A DNA stretch of 64,000 bases. Source: Atrina japonica. Taxonomy: Eukaryota > Mollusca > Bivalvia > Pterioida > Pinnidae. A model generated the notes under the pieces. The model searched no databases and was not told where the DNA came from. It saw only the letters and a program-made list of their open reading frames with translations. Within the stretch, counting starts at the first letter, position 1; each line of letters starts with the position of its first letter. Shown piece by piece: positions 49,684 to 63,749 of the stretch. The DNA lies in assembly GCA_030159075.1 (NCBI GenBank), contig BROG01000463.1:1-64000 (forward strand), read 5' to 3'. A program made the position numbers and the translations under genes.

Positions 49684-49700
49684 CCATCGCTGCCACCAAA
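49684..49700 (-). other. Primer-binding site of the minus-strand LTR element
   Basis: Minus strand TTTGGTGGCAGCGATGG directly follows the LTR end. From TGG onward it is complementary to a tRNA 3' end finishing in CCA, as a PBS should be. Confidence 0.7.
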
Positions 49701-50614
49701 TGTAGGATTTTGATAATATCAACTCCAAGATTCTTTAAAAGATTGCCTGAAGTGTTGACAAATACCTCAAATAACACAAAGGTAACAATATAACATTTAA
49801 TAAACTAAACAAACATTACAAGAATGTACATGCATTGTCACATAATTGTGCAAGAAAAGTAACAAGAACATAAACATAAATACAGTAAAATAATAAAAAG
49901 TTCACATGTAAAGTCACTTTTCCATGTCACTGTTGTTCTGACACAGCTTTTACCATATGATCATATAAATATTAGCTGTAAAACCACCATTTCACTTAAA
50001 TGGGTTTTGTATTACTGGTTCCACATTGTAAGGAACACCTCTAGTTGTCCTGGCGTATGTTATATTTGTTCAAAGCAACTTCAGCTTTAATGTTGAAAGT
50101 CAGTTAAGACTTTTAGGCTTCAATGTTGAAATTCAGTTAACATTTTTACTTACACATTTCAGCTTTAAGTTACACCACGTTGTTTGGAAACACAGGTGTC
50201 AATAACACAATATAGAATCACTTCAACAGCTGTGACCTATACATTTCATTTAAAATAGCATGCTGTATCATAAATTCGTCAAACTGAACAGTTCAACTGA
50301 AGTAACTTGAATATAACTTGAAAGTTGAATATAAACGTGTTCAACACTCACAATACATGTAAAAATTGCATTCGTTTCACATCCAAACAGCCTACAAACA
50401 CGGGAAACTGTTATTCAAACAACGAAGAAAGGTCTGAAATAATGACAAAACAAGGAATAAGACTTGAAAATAACGAACACGAAAACTAAACAGCGCGAAA
50501 TAAACAATACGTGTAATTGACTCAACTAGCAGAATAAACAACAGAATGAACAACTCAACTTGAACATATAACAAAACTAAAAACTCACCATGAGGTATTT
50601 CCGGACAAATTACA
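49701..50614 (-). mobile_element. Long terminal repeat (outer boundary tentative)
   Basis: The inner end is firm: minus strand ...CCTACA next to the PBS. The outer end is proposed at 50614, where the minus strand reads TGTAATTTG, giving TGTA...TACA ends and 914 bp. Inside, on the minus strand, are TATTTATA near 49970 and ATTAAA near 49793. No second LTR lies in the window, so neither the boundary nor a target duplication can be checked. Confidence 0.5.
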
Positions 50615-51590
50615 TCCTAAATTGACAAAACTTCCCACGTCAATCTGCACCCTTCCAATTTCTGACCGCTAATAACACGAGGTAGACCACAATACCTGTA
50701 TATCCACATGTAGTCACGTGTTACTACCCGTTCTAACAATAGTACTGAGAGTGTTCGATTTGACAACCAGAATGAATCTGTACTAAACCCTGACAAATGA
50801 AAACTCCGAATTATACTTACAAGAAACTTTATTACATAGACATATTACTAAAAAATATTTTCTAATTTTTACACCATATTGACTCAATGTTTTTGTTATT
50901 GCAAATAAATTCATAATGATATATATGCAGTTGTATGAAAATGTAATGATATTGATGGATATTTTAATCTAATTCTTCATATCATTTATTTATGATGGTT
51001 TTTTTCATACCTCAAATTTTAGAGTTGAAAGTATAGACAAACATTTATTGTTTTAATCATATATTTCAAATAAGTTTACTCCTGAAATATTTTTTTCAAC
51101 AGAAATTTGTTTAATGTCATAATATTAATAGCCATCAGTCCCGATCAATACAATCTACAGACACATCTGCTGCTGTAGGTCCTATACATGTCCACTACTT
51201 TTTCACAGCAGGGGGGCAGATAGCCTTTCAAGGATTATACAGTGTTTATGGTAGTTGTATAGTCACATGATGTGTGTTTGTGTGTGTGTCAACAGACTTA
51301 CAGTATACAATGGTTAAGTTAGATATAATGGTAAATGTATACATTGTACATCGTAATATACACATTAATCAGTGTTTGGATTTATAGTTGATCTTTAGTT
51401 TTATAAAACGACCTGAACTTTTTTGCTTTTGCTTACAGAACTGATCATATGGTTAGTATGGTGAAATTTCATACTGAATAATTCTTTTGAAATTTTGTGT
51501 GAAAAGTCCATGCTTAAATGGCATTTAACTTAACATCTTTTAGCTATCTTTAGGAAAAATTTGTAGGCATATATTGTAGGTATGATAATC
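50615..51590. other. No gene recognised
   Basis: AT-rich, no supported feature. Confidence 0.4.
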
Positions 51591-51594
51591 TATT

Positions 51595-51880
51595 TCATTT
51601 ATCCTGAGGGATTTCTTTCTCCTAAGGGAATATAAATATCCTAATGGATACTTTTGGAATTTGATTTTATTTTTCATGCTGGAAAATTTTTACCATAGGA
51701 TTTTTATTCTCCCATAGGAATTTTTTTTTACTTTTAGGATTTATTTTATCCCTGGAATTTTTACTGAAAAAAAATCCCTTAGGAAGGTAATTATCCTGCG
51801 GGGTTTTGTCAATTTTCCTGCTGGATTTATTTTCCCGCAGGATTTTCAATTTTCTTGCAGGTTTTGTTTGCCTTTACAGG
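51595..51880. repeat. Degenerate short palindromic repeat tract
   Basis: Some 12-15 irregular copies of a short motif of the type ATTTTCCTGCAGGATTTT (variants TATCCTAATGGATA, TTTCCCGCAGGATTTT), period about 17-25 bp. Each copy is a small inverted repeat around CCT...AGG. Confidence 0.7.
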
Positions 51881-52084
51881 TAAATATCTCACTTGCCAGG
51901 TGAGATTGACAAATAAAAATATTGAAAAAATACTGTGTTACAATAGGCCTATCTTAAGGCGCAGGTAATTTTTTCTGATTATGCAGCAAAAGTGGGCGCG
52001 AAAATGCAGTTTGGAGAACTGCATAATTAAATGATACAGTGTTAATTGCAAAAAAAAACCTAAAACCGTTTAAATGTTTTAATT

Positions 52085-52160
52085 GTTTTACCAGATTTGT
52101 ACCTATATCCTGGACATCCTAATGGTTTATTCTTTGTCATCTGAGTTGTTTTCTATTTAG
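52085..52160 (+). mobile_element. Penelope-like tail end fragment (copy L)
   Basis: TACCAGATTTGTACCTATAT, then CCTGGACATCCTAATGGTTT and TTTGTCATCTGAG, matches the last 75 bp of the PLE tail. Confidence 0.75.
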
Positions 52161-54350
52161 GTTAGTATATCTGATTTTTCGAAGAACGTCATGAATTATA
52201 ACGATCTAATAATTGAAACAAATTTTATTCTGCCTCCCCCACTCTTATTACATAGACATATTACATGTGAATACATTGTACACATATTTCCATAATAATG
52301 ACAATACCACAGCCATATATTCTAATAATAAATATCGTTTATATATCGTTTGTTGTGCGGTGTTCTTATAAATAGATTTCGATATGATATTAAAGACATG
52401 TGGAATTCACCCATTAAATATATCCTATTAGCCTCATAAATCTGTCTAATAGATGTAAAACAGGATTTTAAGCCCGTAGTATGAATTGAAATGAGAACTA
52501 TAATATTATGAGTAGAAACGGCCCTTATCATACATACTCCTTATAAGTAATTCTTAGTCCCATTCGCGCATGGTTGAACATTTTAAAACGAGATGCTTCG
52601 TAAAATTTGGATCAGCTATTTTTGTTTAGTTTTACCCGTCTTTGATAACATAATGTTTGCTAGTGTTAAAACTTACCACGTAAACAAACAAATGAAATAA
52701 AAGACGGTTTTACGACTCCATTGTTGATATAGACAATGCACACCTACTCAAAATAATGAAATATCTGATCTTACATCATATGAGGTGCTCCCGTGCCATG
52801 ATACCGTTATGGTAAGCATACTCTGTAAATTGCAATATGTTATGACAAAATGATACACAATTGAAAAAGATCAATACTAAGTCTGGAATTAAACTTTTCA
52901 TACTATTTATTCGGTTAATAAAGATCCTGAAATAAACCACATGATTGATCAGTCTATGATAGTTTTCCTGACAATAAGTCCAATTCATCTAGCGATTTTT
53001 TGTAAAACAAATGCCATAACACTACAGAACAATAGATTTTCCTAAAGATATGGCGACAAGTGTGTGGATCCCGGATTACCTAATTCATCATTCAGATATT
53101 ACAGCTTCTTTACAGCTGGAAATCATCCGGTCACATATAGAAATCAGGGGAAATTATCTAAGCGAGTTTCAATAGATCAGTATAAGATTTGGTCAATTCA
53201 GCTGTTCCATCTTTAACTGTAAGCCCGGTATAATACTGTATGACAGGAAGATAACCTCTACTTAATTTTCACCTGTGTCGCCAAAAATGTTCTATGTCAT
53301 TTAAGGACAAAATAGGAACAAAATGATATATCAAAGTACCCAGTATATTATCGGCTTTTATACATTGGTTTGGTATATTTACCTAAGATCACTAAGTTAC
53401 GTTAAGATGAAAGACATAGTTTAGTATACAACGATGATTCAAGACAAAAATCAATCTAATATCATACCTTGTTTTGAACGAGTCTTTTACTAGATAAATG
53501 ATTAAAGAAAAAAATATTCATTATATCAGTCTTTTGTTGTATTGCCAAGCCCGCTGTATAGATGTGGATTGACACAAGCTATTCTTCGGTAACTAGAATT
53601 TTACATGGTGTGAATAATGCGAAATAGATCAACCAGTATTAATTTATATACCGAGATATATAAATACATAAAAATGTACTAAACGACCTTAAAATGTTTC
53701 ATCACAAAATTACTTACGTTTATAACATGACTTTCCTAGAGAATCTCTGGAAGCTTAATTAATATTATCTATGTTTACGTGAATTTTGTCCATTTTAAAA
53801 AATACCTTAACATTTGGGTGTAAAATGTTATTTGTTTGAAGATTTCCGTGTTTCATCAGTCTTCTAGAATAACAAAAAAGGAAGTAGTTGTCGGCTCCTT
53901 GATAACATTAAATGTTTTCCGAAGTAAGATTACGTCTTTCTTAACAGCCGTTCCTTGACCGCAAGGATTAAGCGTGTTTCGTGATGTACGTTGATGTTAA
54001 GTCACCTCCTTAAAATGGAAGCAAAACTAATGTTATAAATTGGAATGCATTATATTGCTTGATAAGTCTACCCCGTATTTGTATAGTAGACACTTCAATT
54101 CAGGTTATGTATATCTCGGCAAAACTTTCAATGCGTGTTAACGGACTCAATCTTTGAACAGTAATTTTACTGAAATTGCGTGTAAAAGATCCCACGTGTG
54201 TGTAAAAGTTGGAAGTCTTCATTTATAGTGCATTCGCCAATCATAATTCTGGACAACAACCTCACGAATTTGTTTTCTATGCACTTTTGTATGTGGGTGA
54301 TTTTTTTATATTTTACAGGAGTACGTTAGAATTTTTAAATTGCAAAACAC
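52161..54350. other. No gene recognised
   Basis: AT-rich; only short featureless ORFs. Confidence 0.4.
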
Positions 54351-54361
54351 GATTATGACTC

Positions 54362-54616
54362 GAGCCGGCCTGGCCATGAATTCGAGTCCAGTCGACGGCA
54401 GGTTGGTTTCCTGTCCTTAGGATGAGACAGTAAAAACCGAGGTCCCGTGTCACAGTAGGTGTCGACACGTTAAAGAACCATCACTGCTCAATGGCCGTAA
54501 GTGCCGAGTATAGGCCAACATTTGAAGCCCTTCACCGGCATATTATGACGTCTCCATATAAATGAAATATTCTTGAGTGGGACGGTAAACAACAATAAGC
54601 AATACAGATTAATAAA
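54362..54616 (+). mobile_element. tRNA-type SINE with target-site duplication
   Basis: Flanked by the 11-bp direct repeat GATTATGACTC at 54351-54361 and 54617-54627. The head contains a B-box-like AATTCGAGTCC; the body has TTTCCTGTCCTTAGG, TCCCGTGTCACAG, TTAAAGAACCATCACTGCTC, CCCTTCACCGGCAT and TTCTTGAGTGGGACGG, and an AATAAGCAATACAG... AT-rich tail. Same family as 15914-16143, in the opposite orientation. The A-box part of the tRNA head is missing. Confidence 0.9.
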
Positions 54617-54898
54617 GATTATGACTCTGGATTTGCTAATTATATCGTGTTTCGTATTCGGAGAGATATGATAGTTTAATATTCAGAGAGATATGATTGT
54701 TTCGTATTCAGAGAGGCATGATTGTATCGTATTCAGATATATGATTGTTTTTAGGCCAATTATTTGTTTGTTTGTTTTATTCTTGTTTTATACCCCGACA
54801 AGAATTTTTCACTTTTATTGAGATGTCAAAAGTCCACTTGTCCTATGAACTGACTGTCATTTTGTATGCCAGGCGAAGGAACTGTCACTACTATCATC

Positions 54899-54934
<36 letters not shown>
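54899..54934. repeat. (ATC)n microsatellite
   Basis: About 12 CAT/ATC triplets, read as poly-His in an artefactual ORF. Confidence 0.97.
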
Positions 54935-54937
<3 letters not shown>

Positions 54938-56245
54938 TTACTATATTTGTTCCATTTCCATTACCCAAAAGCTATAATGCATACTTATATGTTACTTATA
55001 TTTAAATACATTACACATAGCAGAATGTTGTAAAATGATGACGATTATAACTACACTAACAAATTAACCTTCATCTCTATCAACCCGATGCACGGCTATA
55101 TTTCAAGAGCAGTTGATGCCTATTTATTATGGAGACGATATATTTTACTTAGATAAGGAATTGAACATGGAACTCGTTCCTGTCCCTATCTAATTTTCCT
55201 TCTTTGTCAAGCTCCCGTATAATAGAAATCCATATTTTCTTACGTGGAGTACTACTTTTGACTTGTAAAGTGGACTTATGGCAAAACAACTATTGGTTGT
55301 AAGCAAGATCTGAATGACCAATGATATCCATCTTGCTATTGCATAGCAACGGAACATCCCTAAAGCTTTCCGGAAGTATTATCCGAACCGGAAATGACAA
55401 TTCGAGCATACAACTAATGGTCCCTATTTTGAAAATATGTGTTATCGTGACGTTTCTAGTTCGACATTCGAATTAAAACTTTAGTCCTGATAGGGATTGT
55501 TTTAACCTAAAATGAAGCATTTTTTTGTAAATTCACATGTATACAAATAGGATTACGGATGTGACATGTGGTCTAAATTTGTTATATGTTGCTATATCCA
55601 ATTACACAAGTCTGTGTTTTGATGTAACTATTTCAGTTTTAAAGTGTTCTTGTAGTAGTCGCAAACATATCTCTATGCTGTTGTTTGCTGTATCTGTAAC
55701 TGTTTGGCAGAGCCTAGTTTATCTTTACTCCAACAGATGGACTTTTCTCTTTCAGATTAAACTGCAATGTGTTACAACAAAAACATGTCGACTCGAGTAC
55801 CGATGTCAGATTTTGTAATGCGTTGGTTTGGAATTTTTATTCATTGGTTATATTGGTTGTTTACCTTCATTTCACATTCGGTAAACGGTTCATTGTAAAA
55901 ATAATTTCTAAACGCATTCTATTAACATTTTTCATTATTGGAAGAATAAGGTACTTGAAATTAAGCTAAATTAGTTTATATATCAAATAATGAATAGAGA
56001 TATCAGTTTCCGGTGTCCTTATGATATATATGCAACAGAACATATAGCATATCAAGTAGAATTCACCGCACAGTACCCGTAATGATATTCAAAATGAATG
56101 TAGTCTCACAATTCTATCAATACTACGGTTTATATTACATATACACGGACATATACTACATATATTGAACTGTGTTGGGAAAGCATGTGTATATAACTAT
56201 CGTATTTTGTATTAGTCAGACCAAACTGATATCTTGACATATAAA
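54935..56245. other. No gene recognised
   Basis: ORFs at 55537-55818 and 55769-55969 have no recognisable domain. Confidence 0.4.
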
Positions 56246-57345
<1,100 letters not shown>

Positions 57346-57348
<3 letters not shown>

Positions 57349-57432
57349 CATAGGGTGTTTTTATTCCGATGTTCGTACCTGTTCTCGTGTGTCTGTGTCT
57401 TGTATACATTCGAACACGTTTGTTATTTGTTT
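57346..57432 (+). repeat. Duplicated first ~85 bp of the LTR
   Basis: Matches 57510-57595 from TGTCATAGGGTG through TGTATACATTCGAACACGTT with few differences, after which homology stops. The short sequence TTTAATGTGTATGCA occurs both before and after it (57292 and 57430), so this is a local duplication rather than a second complete LTR. Confidence 0.8.
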
Positions 57433-57509
57433 AATGTGTATGCAGTGATATATAAATTTTAGAACATTTTTTGTCTTTAATGATTATATACCATATATAT
57501 ATATATATA

Positions 57510-58212
57510 TGTCATAGGGTGTTTTTTTTCCGATGTTCGTACCTGTTCTCGTGTGTGTGTGTCTTGTATACATTCGAACACGTTTGTTATTGTTGTCGTC
57601 ACCACGTGTTTTGTGTTTATCATCAGCTCATAAATATTCATTATGCTCATTAATATTCATTATTTTATTCTTGACTAGTCACTCACTGACGAATTCCTAT
57701 ATACTACACGGACAACGCACATATATCCGATTTACACTAATTGTCCGTGCACTTTACTTCTCTAATTGTTTATACCCGTAATAAAAACCCCGGCTTTCTA
57801 TCATTTTTCACATACACTACTTCGGAGCAGGACAGCAGGAACTACCTGTCCAGGTAAATACATTTTTTATAATTTCACTTGCCTATTTAACTTACCTTCT
57901 AATTATTAACTTTGATTATTGACTATACGTAAGAAATATTCTATTTTGTATTGCATCTTAATTATAACGTGAAATGATTATCAGTTATTTTATAATATAT
58001 TTGTGAACTGAAATGATGTCTATATATCAATATATCGAACTTTTAATTAATATAATTGTTTATGTCATTTCAGATAAGATATACCATATCATGTAACCGA
58101 GTCCGATTCTCGAAATTATACTTGTTATATTAAACTGCATTAAAGTATAATTATCATTCGAACCTACTGGTCTTGTGTGTTTTTATGTGACAACACCAAT
58201 TGGACTGTGACA
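57510..58212 (+). mobile_element. Long terminal repeat of an LTR retrotransposon
   Basis: 703 bp beginning TGTCA and ending TGACA, an inverted pair, directly before a primer-binding site. It contains AATAAA at 57780-57785 and a near-perfect splice donor (CAG/GTAAAT at 57851) with a later acceptor (TTTCAG ending 58073), delimiting a 220-nt intron-like stretch. The internal region is nearly all gone: after the PBS only about 150 bp of unidentified sequence precedes the tRNA-like relic. Confidence 0.75.
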
Positions 58213-58215
58213 ATT

Positions 58216-58233
58216 TGGCGCCCACGTTGGGAC
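58216..58233 (+). other. Primer-binding site of the plus-strand LTR element
   Basis: TGGCGCCCACGTTGGGAC starts 3 bp past the LTR end. Its complement ends in GGCGCCA, a tRNA 3' end with CCA. Confidence 0.75.
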
Positions 58234-58388
58234 TAGGGTTCTTCCTGGATAGAATACAATTATCCATCACTTATTTCACAATAAGTGATTGTTACCTCCG
58301 AATGAAGAGTCGGGACGTCTCTTTCAAAATGGAGGGGATAATGTAGCAGTGGTTAAATGGTGTTCCTACTAGCTTGGCTAGTGGGGTT

Positions 58389-58461
58389 ACCCCTTTAGCT
58401 CAATTGGTAGGGCACCAGATTTATAATCCAGGGGCCCTAGGTTCGATTCCCAGCAGAGACA
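58389..58461 (+). tRNA. tRNA-shaped relic (loop TTTATAA, anticodon position TAT)
   Basis: Exactly 73 nt. The D arm GCTC/GGGC pairs, and the T arm CTAGG/CCCAG pairs 4 of 5 around TTCGATT. The anticodon stem CCAGA/TCCAG pairs 3 of 5 and the acceptor only 3 of 7. The missing acceptor partner GTCTCTG occurs just downstream at 58469-58475. This is a tRNA pseudogene or part of a tRNA-derived element, not a working gene. Confidence 0.55.
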
Positions 58462-58476
58462 GTTATTTGTCTCTGT

Positions 58477-58478
<2 letters not shown>

Positions 58479-58532
<54 letters not shown>
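58479..58532. repeat. (TA)n microsatellite
   Basis: About 54 bp of TA dinucleotides following the tRNA-like relic. Confidence 0.97.
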
Positions 58533-58536
<4 letters not shown>

Positions 58537-61500
58537 TATATTTCAATATTAATTCTAAGGTTGCTGTCCTCTCTACGAATGCCCTTTCAATGTAATGTAT
58601 TCAAGTTTACATGTGAAAGACCGATAGCTTATATCTCCGCGTATGTTCAAGTCACGTGTTCAACTATCACAACACTTGCGTCACAATAACAGTGAACCAA
58701 TATTGAGTATTACATAAGATAACAATACAGGAAACAAAACATAAGTAGCTCAATATTTGGTTTCCGAACCACCGCTCTCATTGAGTAATGCAAACAGAAT
58801 AACAACGTAATTTCTTCTGGTACTCTAGTCATTTATACGTTGGACATTTTGACATACAACGTAAAAGATAAACTGTCTATGTCTGCAGCCTTTATAAACA
58901 ATTGTAAACAATCCATTTTTCCTTCTAAATACTCCCACTTTCTCAATCATTTTTATTTGATATCATCGGTGTATGTTTGTATAATATAAACACAACTCTT
59001 ACTTTCCCTCTACTAATGAGTCCAATGAATGTTAAATTTGAAGTCTGTTGAATGTATTAAATACAAATTCAGAGTTTTACGTATAACAGTATCATTATGA
59101 TGTAAGTCGAAATATCTCTTATCACCGTTACTATTGGATACATGACAGAGTTCGACAATGGCCTTCCAGTCTTAGAAACAAGATAAAGATTCAGGAGATG
59201 TGATATGGCGAGATTTAATTACGATTTGATAACATGTATATGTATCCGATGCGACAGTTATGTGTTTCATACATAAACTCGTAATTTTAATCATCCTCGA
59301 CAGATATCTTTTGGAATGTTCTGTTTTAAGCGATTTTTAATTGAAATATTGAAAGGAACCTGTTTATAATACAAAACCTCGTCCATGATAAATATTCTAT
59401 TTATACAATACATCATACACGTTACTTTGAGTACAAATACTACTTGGAATAGAAATGTATCATCAACGAATGTAACTATCAGTAGTTTCTTATTAATCCC
59501 CTGAATGCCCCAGGGATACTTTGGTATATTTTTCACAGTACTGTATTAAAGTCATCTTATTATTGCCAATCTTTTCTATATCATCAATACATGTTTATGC
59601 ATTTTCACTATTTAGATATATTTTTCTACAAATATATTATTTCTGAAACAGCGGTGTTGACTAAGTGGTAGAACTATCCCGGTGCATGATAGGGGATCTG
59701 GAATCTGAAATCAAACATTTTGTGCGCGAGGATTGCGATTTCACCATCCCTACGATAAACTGGTGTTTGATTATCACGTTGAAACAGTATAGAAGAGCAG
59801 CGAAGGCATATGTTTTATGACTAAGAATTTATTTTTAAAAACCAGTAAAATAATTTACGTGAAGTAATATGGTGTTTGGGTTATTTGATTGCGACAAATC
59901 AACAGCTCAATTCGCCCATTTTAGTTGATTTAATAATCTTATTTGCATACATTATGTTCCTCTAACTGATAGTTGTATGTTTGACACTATTTGTAAAGGC
60001 GTCTTTATTATTGCGGTCGTGACATTTTTATATCTAAATATCAAGATATGTCACACAAGAGTTCTTAATATATGCTTCCTTAATCCATTTTAAGTTTTAG
60101 CAAACTGAACTCTTGCAGTTTCAATGTTTGTGGGGTCAGGAAAAGTTTTGAATTTCAAAATCACTAGGAGGCAATTTTCTGGAATACATACACTATAATG
60201 TGAATTTAACAATATTTTCCCAAACGTGTCACTAATTTAATCCCACCTTAAAGGGAATATCTTCATTTCTTTATACCAAAACAAAATTTCCAAATTCAAA
60301 GTGGGTTTGAAAACCACATCGGCCCTGTAGACCCGCTGATGAAATGGGAAACCGCGATTTGTACACAGTTACACCACCTAGGTGAAAATGATCATCCATA
60401 TCTTCCAAAAAACTATTTTGAATCAAAGTACTGAAAGTACTGAAACGAGTTGATGGTAATTGTTAGTTTTGATGTGGTATAATACACTCTGTATACTGAA
60501 AAAATATACATTGTGTACACGTGTTTAAAATATATTGCAAGTTAATTTCAATAAAGCGTACCATTGTCATATTGTTAAGTTTGCATTTACTGTCACAATA
60601 TAGCATCAACCTTTTTACCGAGAAAGTGCATGTTATTTCCAGAGTTTCAAACTTGGAAAGAATCACCCAATTTTATTTCAAATAAGAACAATACTGACAA
60701 TGAAATCATCTCAATTGTTTTATATTTGTTTTACAATTTAAATCACACGTGAGTACTTTATAGGTCGAATTTTAAATTATTTTTAGCTTAAAATCGGGGC
60801 AGACATTTGGCCTAAGGTGAGTACCAATTACTTATTTATTATGCATCAACTACATAGATCAGCGATGTCATTATAAAACCTTGTGCTTATAAACATCGTT
60901 TCATCGATATCAATTTCTATGCGACAGGACAGTATTGTACCCTTACACTATACTTCCAGTAGCTTTAAATCTTTAGTTTAATACGTGTGCATGTAAAACA
61001 TTTAACCAACTTCAAAGACTGCCGTTAGTTTCTCGTCAGTAAATATCACATGAATGAGGAGTAACGCAACTTCTATGTTCAACATCACAGCCACATTCTG
61101 CCAATACAAAGTAAATGAAACTTGACCACAACTTATTTGCATATCAATCGTGCGCAAGAATTGTAAACAGTCTATTCAATCGCTTTTAATGTCAATTCTA
61201 TTAAAAGAGTAGAATGTTAGAAAATAATTGTAAAGTAACATTCTAAATCAAATCTATAATATCTTAAAACTCATAAAGGACGCCGAATTGACTTTTAAAA
61301 GCATATATTTCAACAAGTCTTGTAGACCTATATTTTTTCAGCGAATTGTTTCGTCAATTCAAAACGCAAACATATACGAATAAAAGTGTCATTTGGAAAT
61401 TTCAATCTTATTGAGTTTATGTTGCTGGAATGCACATATATGTGTAATTCTCCGTCAATATAATGTATTATTAACCTCATACTACAAAATGTACTTTGAC

Positions 61501-62634
61501 TTGTTCCCAATAAACAACTTACCATAACATTACTCAGTTGATGTTCCATCAACTCGTACAAAATGACATCTAGTTCCACAAAATACTTTAGAATATAGGC
61601 TTAGATATACCTGTATTAAAGTCACATTTCGGGGACTTTATTGTAATTTTTTACATTTCATTATAGAACCACTCTTAACCGACGATGATGAAAAAAATTA
61701 AAATCGATATATTAATGGAGTTATAGGGATTTCGTAGGAATTCTTAAATTTACCCTGGTGAAATAAAAGGTATGTTCGATTCACCGCGAGAGTACTGTTC
61801 CGGCACAGTCTAAGAACACGTTACAAACAAATGTACCATGGCAGGAAATATTTATTTCAAAGATGTCGATAGAATTTACATAATTCACGTCAGTTTATGG
61901 CTTACTTGCAGAACAGTGTTCTAGAGCATTTGATTGGTGTTCCACTTGTCTGGATTGTCCTGGACAGTGAAACGAACACGCTCAGCAGAGTGTCACCACG
62001 TGACCGACAACACCTTACCGTTTATAAATAGATCAATGTGTTAAGTGTTTTCCATGATTAATTTAACTAATTACCGGACGTGGCTTTAAAAGTTTTTATA
62101 TAATATCCAATATTTATTCAGCTTGAGCAATCAAGGGTCACCCATCTTATTCGAAAAGAAACCTTAACTAAAAGTATGTAGGTTTTATTTGTGTAGCGGT
62201 GAGTTTAAAATATTGTAATGGCTAAACACGACTTAGTGTAAGAACTAGATCATAAGACAGAAACAATTTAGAGTCGAAATCCACTGGAAATGCCAGCTAA
62301 GACCCCAGTGTGACGTCACCAAGTCAGCTGACTGTACTTGTTTTACAGGACGGTAGGTCTCGCCATTTTGTAATGTCAGTCATTGTTAGATTTTGATCTT
62401 GTAAAGATAAAAACGCGTACTCTTGATGCATTTTCAACACATCAGTACAAAAATAGTACTTAATAACCTGTCATTCGACATCGAGCTACTGGGATGTGAT
62501 TACTTAGGTAATATTAATTGACACGCGTTTGCTTGCTACTCGCTACTGTGTCTGTGTATGTTCGCACAACATTAAACACTTTATTATCATTTGTGTTTAT
62601 GTTATGACTCAAGTATACACTTGAATAGATGGAC
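58533..62634. other. No gene recognised
   Basis: About 4 kb of AT-rich sequence with only short ORFs (59291, 60463, 61328, all minus) that show no family features. Confidence 0.4.
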
Positions 62635-62649
62635 AAACGTCTCCAATAG

Positions 62650-63010
62650 TAAGTCATGTGACTAGAGAAAGTTCAGTTAGACCTCAGAGAGCTCATCTGA
62701 GATCCGAAGCTCGAAGTGTCAACATCATTAGAAAACCACTACCAGCAGGCACCATGAACGAGTGTTTTACTTTTTATTAGATAGGCCTAGATTATTTTCC
62801 TTGCAACACATTAGAATGCCAAATATCTAAGAAGAAAAAAAGCAAGTCATATGACTTTAAAAACTAGAGAATAGGTTCAGTTAGGCCTCTGAGAGCGCAT
62901 TTGAGATTCGAAGCTCGAGATGTTAACATTATGACGTCATCAACATCATTACAATTAATAGAAAACCACTTCCAGCATGAGTGAGTGTTTGAATTTTTAT
63001 TACATAGGCC
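62650..63010 (+). repeat. Two tandem units of about 220 bp
   Basis: The first unit (from AGTCATGTGACTAGAGAAAG) and second (from AGTCATATGACT near 62846) share TTCAGTTAG, GAAGCTCGA, AGAAAACCACT, CCAGCA and TTTTTATTA blocks ending in TAGGCCTA. The second holds an insertion around ATTATGACGTCATCAACATC. Confidence 0.8.
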
Positions 63011-63038
63011 TATTTTTTACCTTATGAAACATGTTCCA

Positions 63039-63165
63039 AAAGTTACACACTTGATCACTTTACAAACTTTGAAACATGAGAACGTTACACACTTGATCAC
63101 TTTGCAGAATTTGAACCATGAGAACGTTACAAACTTGATCACTTTGAAAATTTTGAGTACGCTAC
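63039..63165 (+). repeat. 42-bp tandem repeat, 3 copies
   Basis: The unit contains GTTACACACTTGATCACTTT and ACATGAGAAC. The sequence is unrelated to the other 42-bp minisatellites. Confidence 0.9.
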
Positions 63166-63396
63166 ACACTTCATGTTCAATGTATCTCTCCTGCCGTGAG
63201 ATTAGTCAGTCTCTCGTTTCCGGTAAAATGAAGTATGCCTCATTAGTCGAGATTCCATCTCTATCCATGAAACTAGATATCCCATAATTCCATATCCAAA
63301 ATGACTACCCTTCCTACACTTCCGGTTTTACTACCCACCCTTCCCTCTCTGGTTCAGACAGTCCATATATAGTAATCTAACCTTTGTTGCAACCCT

Positions 63397-63590
63397 AGAG
63401 TCTATACAGAGTGATCTCCCCTTTTGTCCCACCCATACAGTCTATACAAAGTGATCTTCCCTTTGTCCCAGCTATAGAGTCTATACAGAGTGAACTCCCT
63501 TTTGTTCCACCTGTAAAGTCTATACAGAGTGAACCCCCGTTTGTTCCACCTATACAGTCTTTACAGGGTGATCTCCCTTTGTACAAACTC
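63397..63590 (+). repeat. 39-bp tandem repeat, 5 copies
   Basis: The unit contains AGTCTATACAGAGTGAACTC and CTTTTGTTCCACCT. Both strands stay open (FVPPIQSIQSDLP on one strand) because 39 is a multiple of 3. Confidence 0.92.
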
Positions 63591-63749
63591 ATAAACACTA
63601 GTCTTAGTACAAGAATAACATGTTCAAGCTTGACTCGCGGTTACGAGTTCGACCTACCTCTTCTCGCGCTTGCGCATTTGATACGGAATTGGGATAACTA
63701 GAACTTCTATAGATCCATATATAAAACTCTAGACAGCATAACTAGAAAA

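Noticed and set aside
53835..53880. Minus-strand CTGATGA then GAAA near 53.86 kb
   Set aside because: Only six bases between the boxes, so no stem II is possible.
59650..59720. tRNA-like stretch GACTAAGTGGTAGAAC
   Set aside because: No matching B box or stem pairing downstream.
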